The position numbers and the translations under genes are program-made. The notes beneath the pieces are model-generated. The model saw nothing but the letters and a program-made list of their open reading frames with translations, was not told where the DNA came from and made no database searches. A stretch of DNA of 5,264 nucleotides from Dehalococcoidia bacterium (GTDB lineage: Bacteria > Chloroflexota > Dehalococcoidia > GIF9 > AB-539-J10), in NCBI GenBank assembly GCA_030602865.1, contig JAUVYX010000085.1, forward strand, positions 1-5,264, in the 5' to 3' direction. Shown one piece after another: positions 4,282 through 5,264 of this stretch (positions are counted from its first letter, which is position 1; every line of letters starts with the position of its first letter).

Positions 4282-5264
4282 ATGACATCTCTCAGTTGGG
4301 ATTTTCCATATCGCTCTCAGCGTATGCCAGTTATGGCTCGCAGTATCGTTGCCACTTCACAACCACTGGCAGCCCAGGCTGGGTTGAGGATGCTCCAGGC
4401 AGGCGGTAATGCAGTGGATGCTGCTATCGCCACTGCCATAGCACTAACAGTAGTAGAACCAACCTCCAACGGAATAGGTAGCGATGCCTTTGCCATCGTT
4501 TGGGATGGGAAACAACTGCACGGTCTCAATGCCTCAGGGCGATCCCCTGCAGCTTGGACCTACGAGCAATTCTCCAAACTTGATTCAATGCCGGAGTATG
4601 GCTGGAATTCAGTAAGTATTCCAGGCGCAGTATCCGCTTGGGTGGAGTTATCGAGGCGCTTTGGTTTTCTACCTTTTGGAGAACTATTCAGCCCAGCAAT
4701 AGAATATGCATGCAATGGTTTCCTGGTCTCCCCCATCACCTCTGCCAGGTGGAAAACTTTGCCCGAAACATATAGAGAGTTCCCAGAACTTGGAGCCACC
4801 TTTTTACCAAATGGCAGGGCACCCAGAGCAGGCGAAATCTTCCACTGCAAGGAACAGGCAAGAACCCTGGAACAGATTGCAGAAACAAATGGCGAATCAT
4901 TCTACCGAGGCGAACTGGCAGAAAAGATCGCTGCCCACTCCAGAGCTACTGGTGGTATGCTTACAGAGGAAGACATGGATAAACATCATCCAGACTGGGT
5001 TGAAACAGCTTCCAACAACTACCATGGATTTAAACTTCATGAAATCCCCCCAAACGGACAGGGCATAGCAGCGCTGCTCATGCTGGGCATCCTGGAACAT
5101 TGGAATATCCAGGACTATCCAGTAGACTCAGCAGATAGCCTGCACCTGCAAATCGAGGCAATGAAACTGGCGTTCGCTGATAGCCATCGTTATGTTGCTG
5201 ACCTTTCCTGTATGGATATAGACTACCATGACCTGCTACAGGCGGATTACCTATCTCAGCGAGC
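4282..5264 (+). CDS. ggt: Gamma-glutamyltransferase-family Ntn hydrolase, 3'-truncated by the window
   Basis: The frame is open from the ATG to the window end: 327 codons plus 2 nt of a protein usually over 500 residues. Members are made as precursors that cut themselves at a Thr, which then attacks gamma-glutamyl or related amides; that Thr lies beyond the window, so activity cannot be judged. Visible marks are MARSIVATSQPLAAQAGLRM (18-37), AGGNAVDAAIA (40-50), VEPTSNGIGSDAFAIVWDG (58-76), NASGRSPAAW (83-92) and PPNGQG (256-261). There is no signal peptide, and R87 sits in SGRSP rather than the FRE..P context of secreted glutathione-degrading enzymes. Both points suggest the cytoplasmic YwrD/HpxW-like branch, so the true substrate may not be glutathione and the symbol is a family label. 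The Shine-Dalgarno AGGAGGT (4268-4274), 7 nt before the ATG, is excellent. Confidence 0.9.
   Translation, partial: MTSLSWDFPYRSQRMPVMARSIVATSQPLAAQAGLRMLQAGGNAVDAAIATAIALTVVEPTSNGIGSDAFAIVWDGKQLHGLNASGRSPAAWTYEQFSKLDSMPEYGWNSVSIPGAVSAWVELSRRFGFLPFGELFSPAIEYACNGFLVSPITSARWKTLPETYREFPELGATFLPNGRAPRAGEIFHCKEQARTLEQIAETNGESFYRGELAEKIAAHSRATGGMLTEEDMDKHHPDWVETASNNYHGFKLHEIPPNGQGIAALLMLGILEHWNIQDYPVDSADSLHLQIEAMKLAFADSHRYVADLSCMDIDYHDLLQADYLSQR

Noticed and set aside
4560..5100. Frames on both strands inside the ggt region
   Set aside because: The ggt frame is open throughout with clear family motifs; the others show no domain and no ribosome binding site.
1..5264. CRISPR arrays, tRNA/rRNA genes, insertion sequences or attachment sites
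   Set aside because: No regularly spaced repeats, cloverleaf or rRNA-like sequence, transposase or terminal repeats were seen on either strand.

Overview
The window is a bacterial chromosomal segment, moderately AT-leaning and densely coded. Its genes fit a strict or facultative anaerobe: a corrinoid methyl-transfer pair, an Rrf2 regulator, and an Fe-S/sulfur-carrier gene set. The gene content and protein style resemble Dehalococcoidia-like Chloroflexota or another anaerobic lineage. This assignment is an inference with low confidence, because no rRNA or other marker gene is present.

Layout. (1) Positions 1-1483, plus strand: the 3' part of a cobalamin-binding corrinoid protein overlaps by one base (TAATG) a complete URO-D-fold methyltransferase-like gene. 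Together they look like part of a corrinoid-dependent methyl-transfer system. The URO-D protein contains no cysteine at all, so it cannot carry the classical His-x-Cys...Cys zinc site. (2) Positions 1553-1942, minus strand: a MazG/dCTPase-like nucleotide pyrophosphohydrolase converges on the URO-D gene, with a hairpin between them. (3) Positions 1943-2121: a divergent regulatory region with a perfect 12-bp palindrome and a second partial copy of it over the ribosome binding site of the next gene. (4) Positions 2122-3964, plus strand: an Rrf2/IscR-like regulator, a minimal NifU C-terminal (Nfu) scaffold, a MoeB/ThiF/HesA-type E1 adenylating enzyme and a MoaD/ThiS-like ubiquitin-fold sulfur carrier ending in Gly-Gly. 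The last two are 2 nt apart. (5) Positions 3965-4281: 317 bases without a large gene but rich in inverted repeats. It has two hairpins, a nested and possibly pseudoknotted 59-nt element, and an 18-codon ORF with a strong Shine-Dalgarno whose last two codons (AGG AGG) form the Shine-Dalgarno of the next gene. (6) Positions 4282-5264, plus strand: the N-terminal 327 codons of a gamma-glutamyltransferase-family Ntn hydrolase, cut by the window end.

How it may work together. Region 4 reads as an Fe-S/sulfur-relay operon under a likely autoregulating Rrf2 protein. The E1 adenylates the carrier's C-terminal glycine so that it can become a thiocarboxylate, and the sulfur acceptor pathway (cysteine, molybdopterin, thiamine or another) cannot be read from this window. 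The Rrf2 protein lacks the middle cysteine of its cluster site. The motif TGATAAAT[T/C] occurs as an inverted repeat both upstream of rrf2 and upstream of the gamma-glutamyltransferase gene, which suggests, without proof, a shared regulator. No single system here is demonstrably new. The best leads are the ggt leader with its upstream ORF, the altered Rrf2 cluster site, and the cysteine-free URO-D protein.
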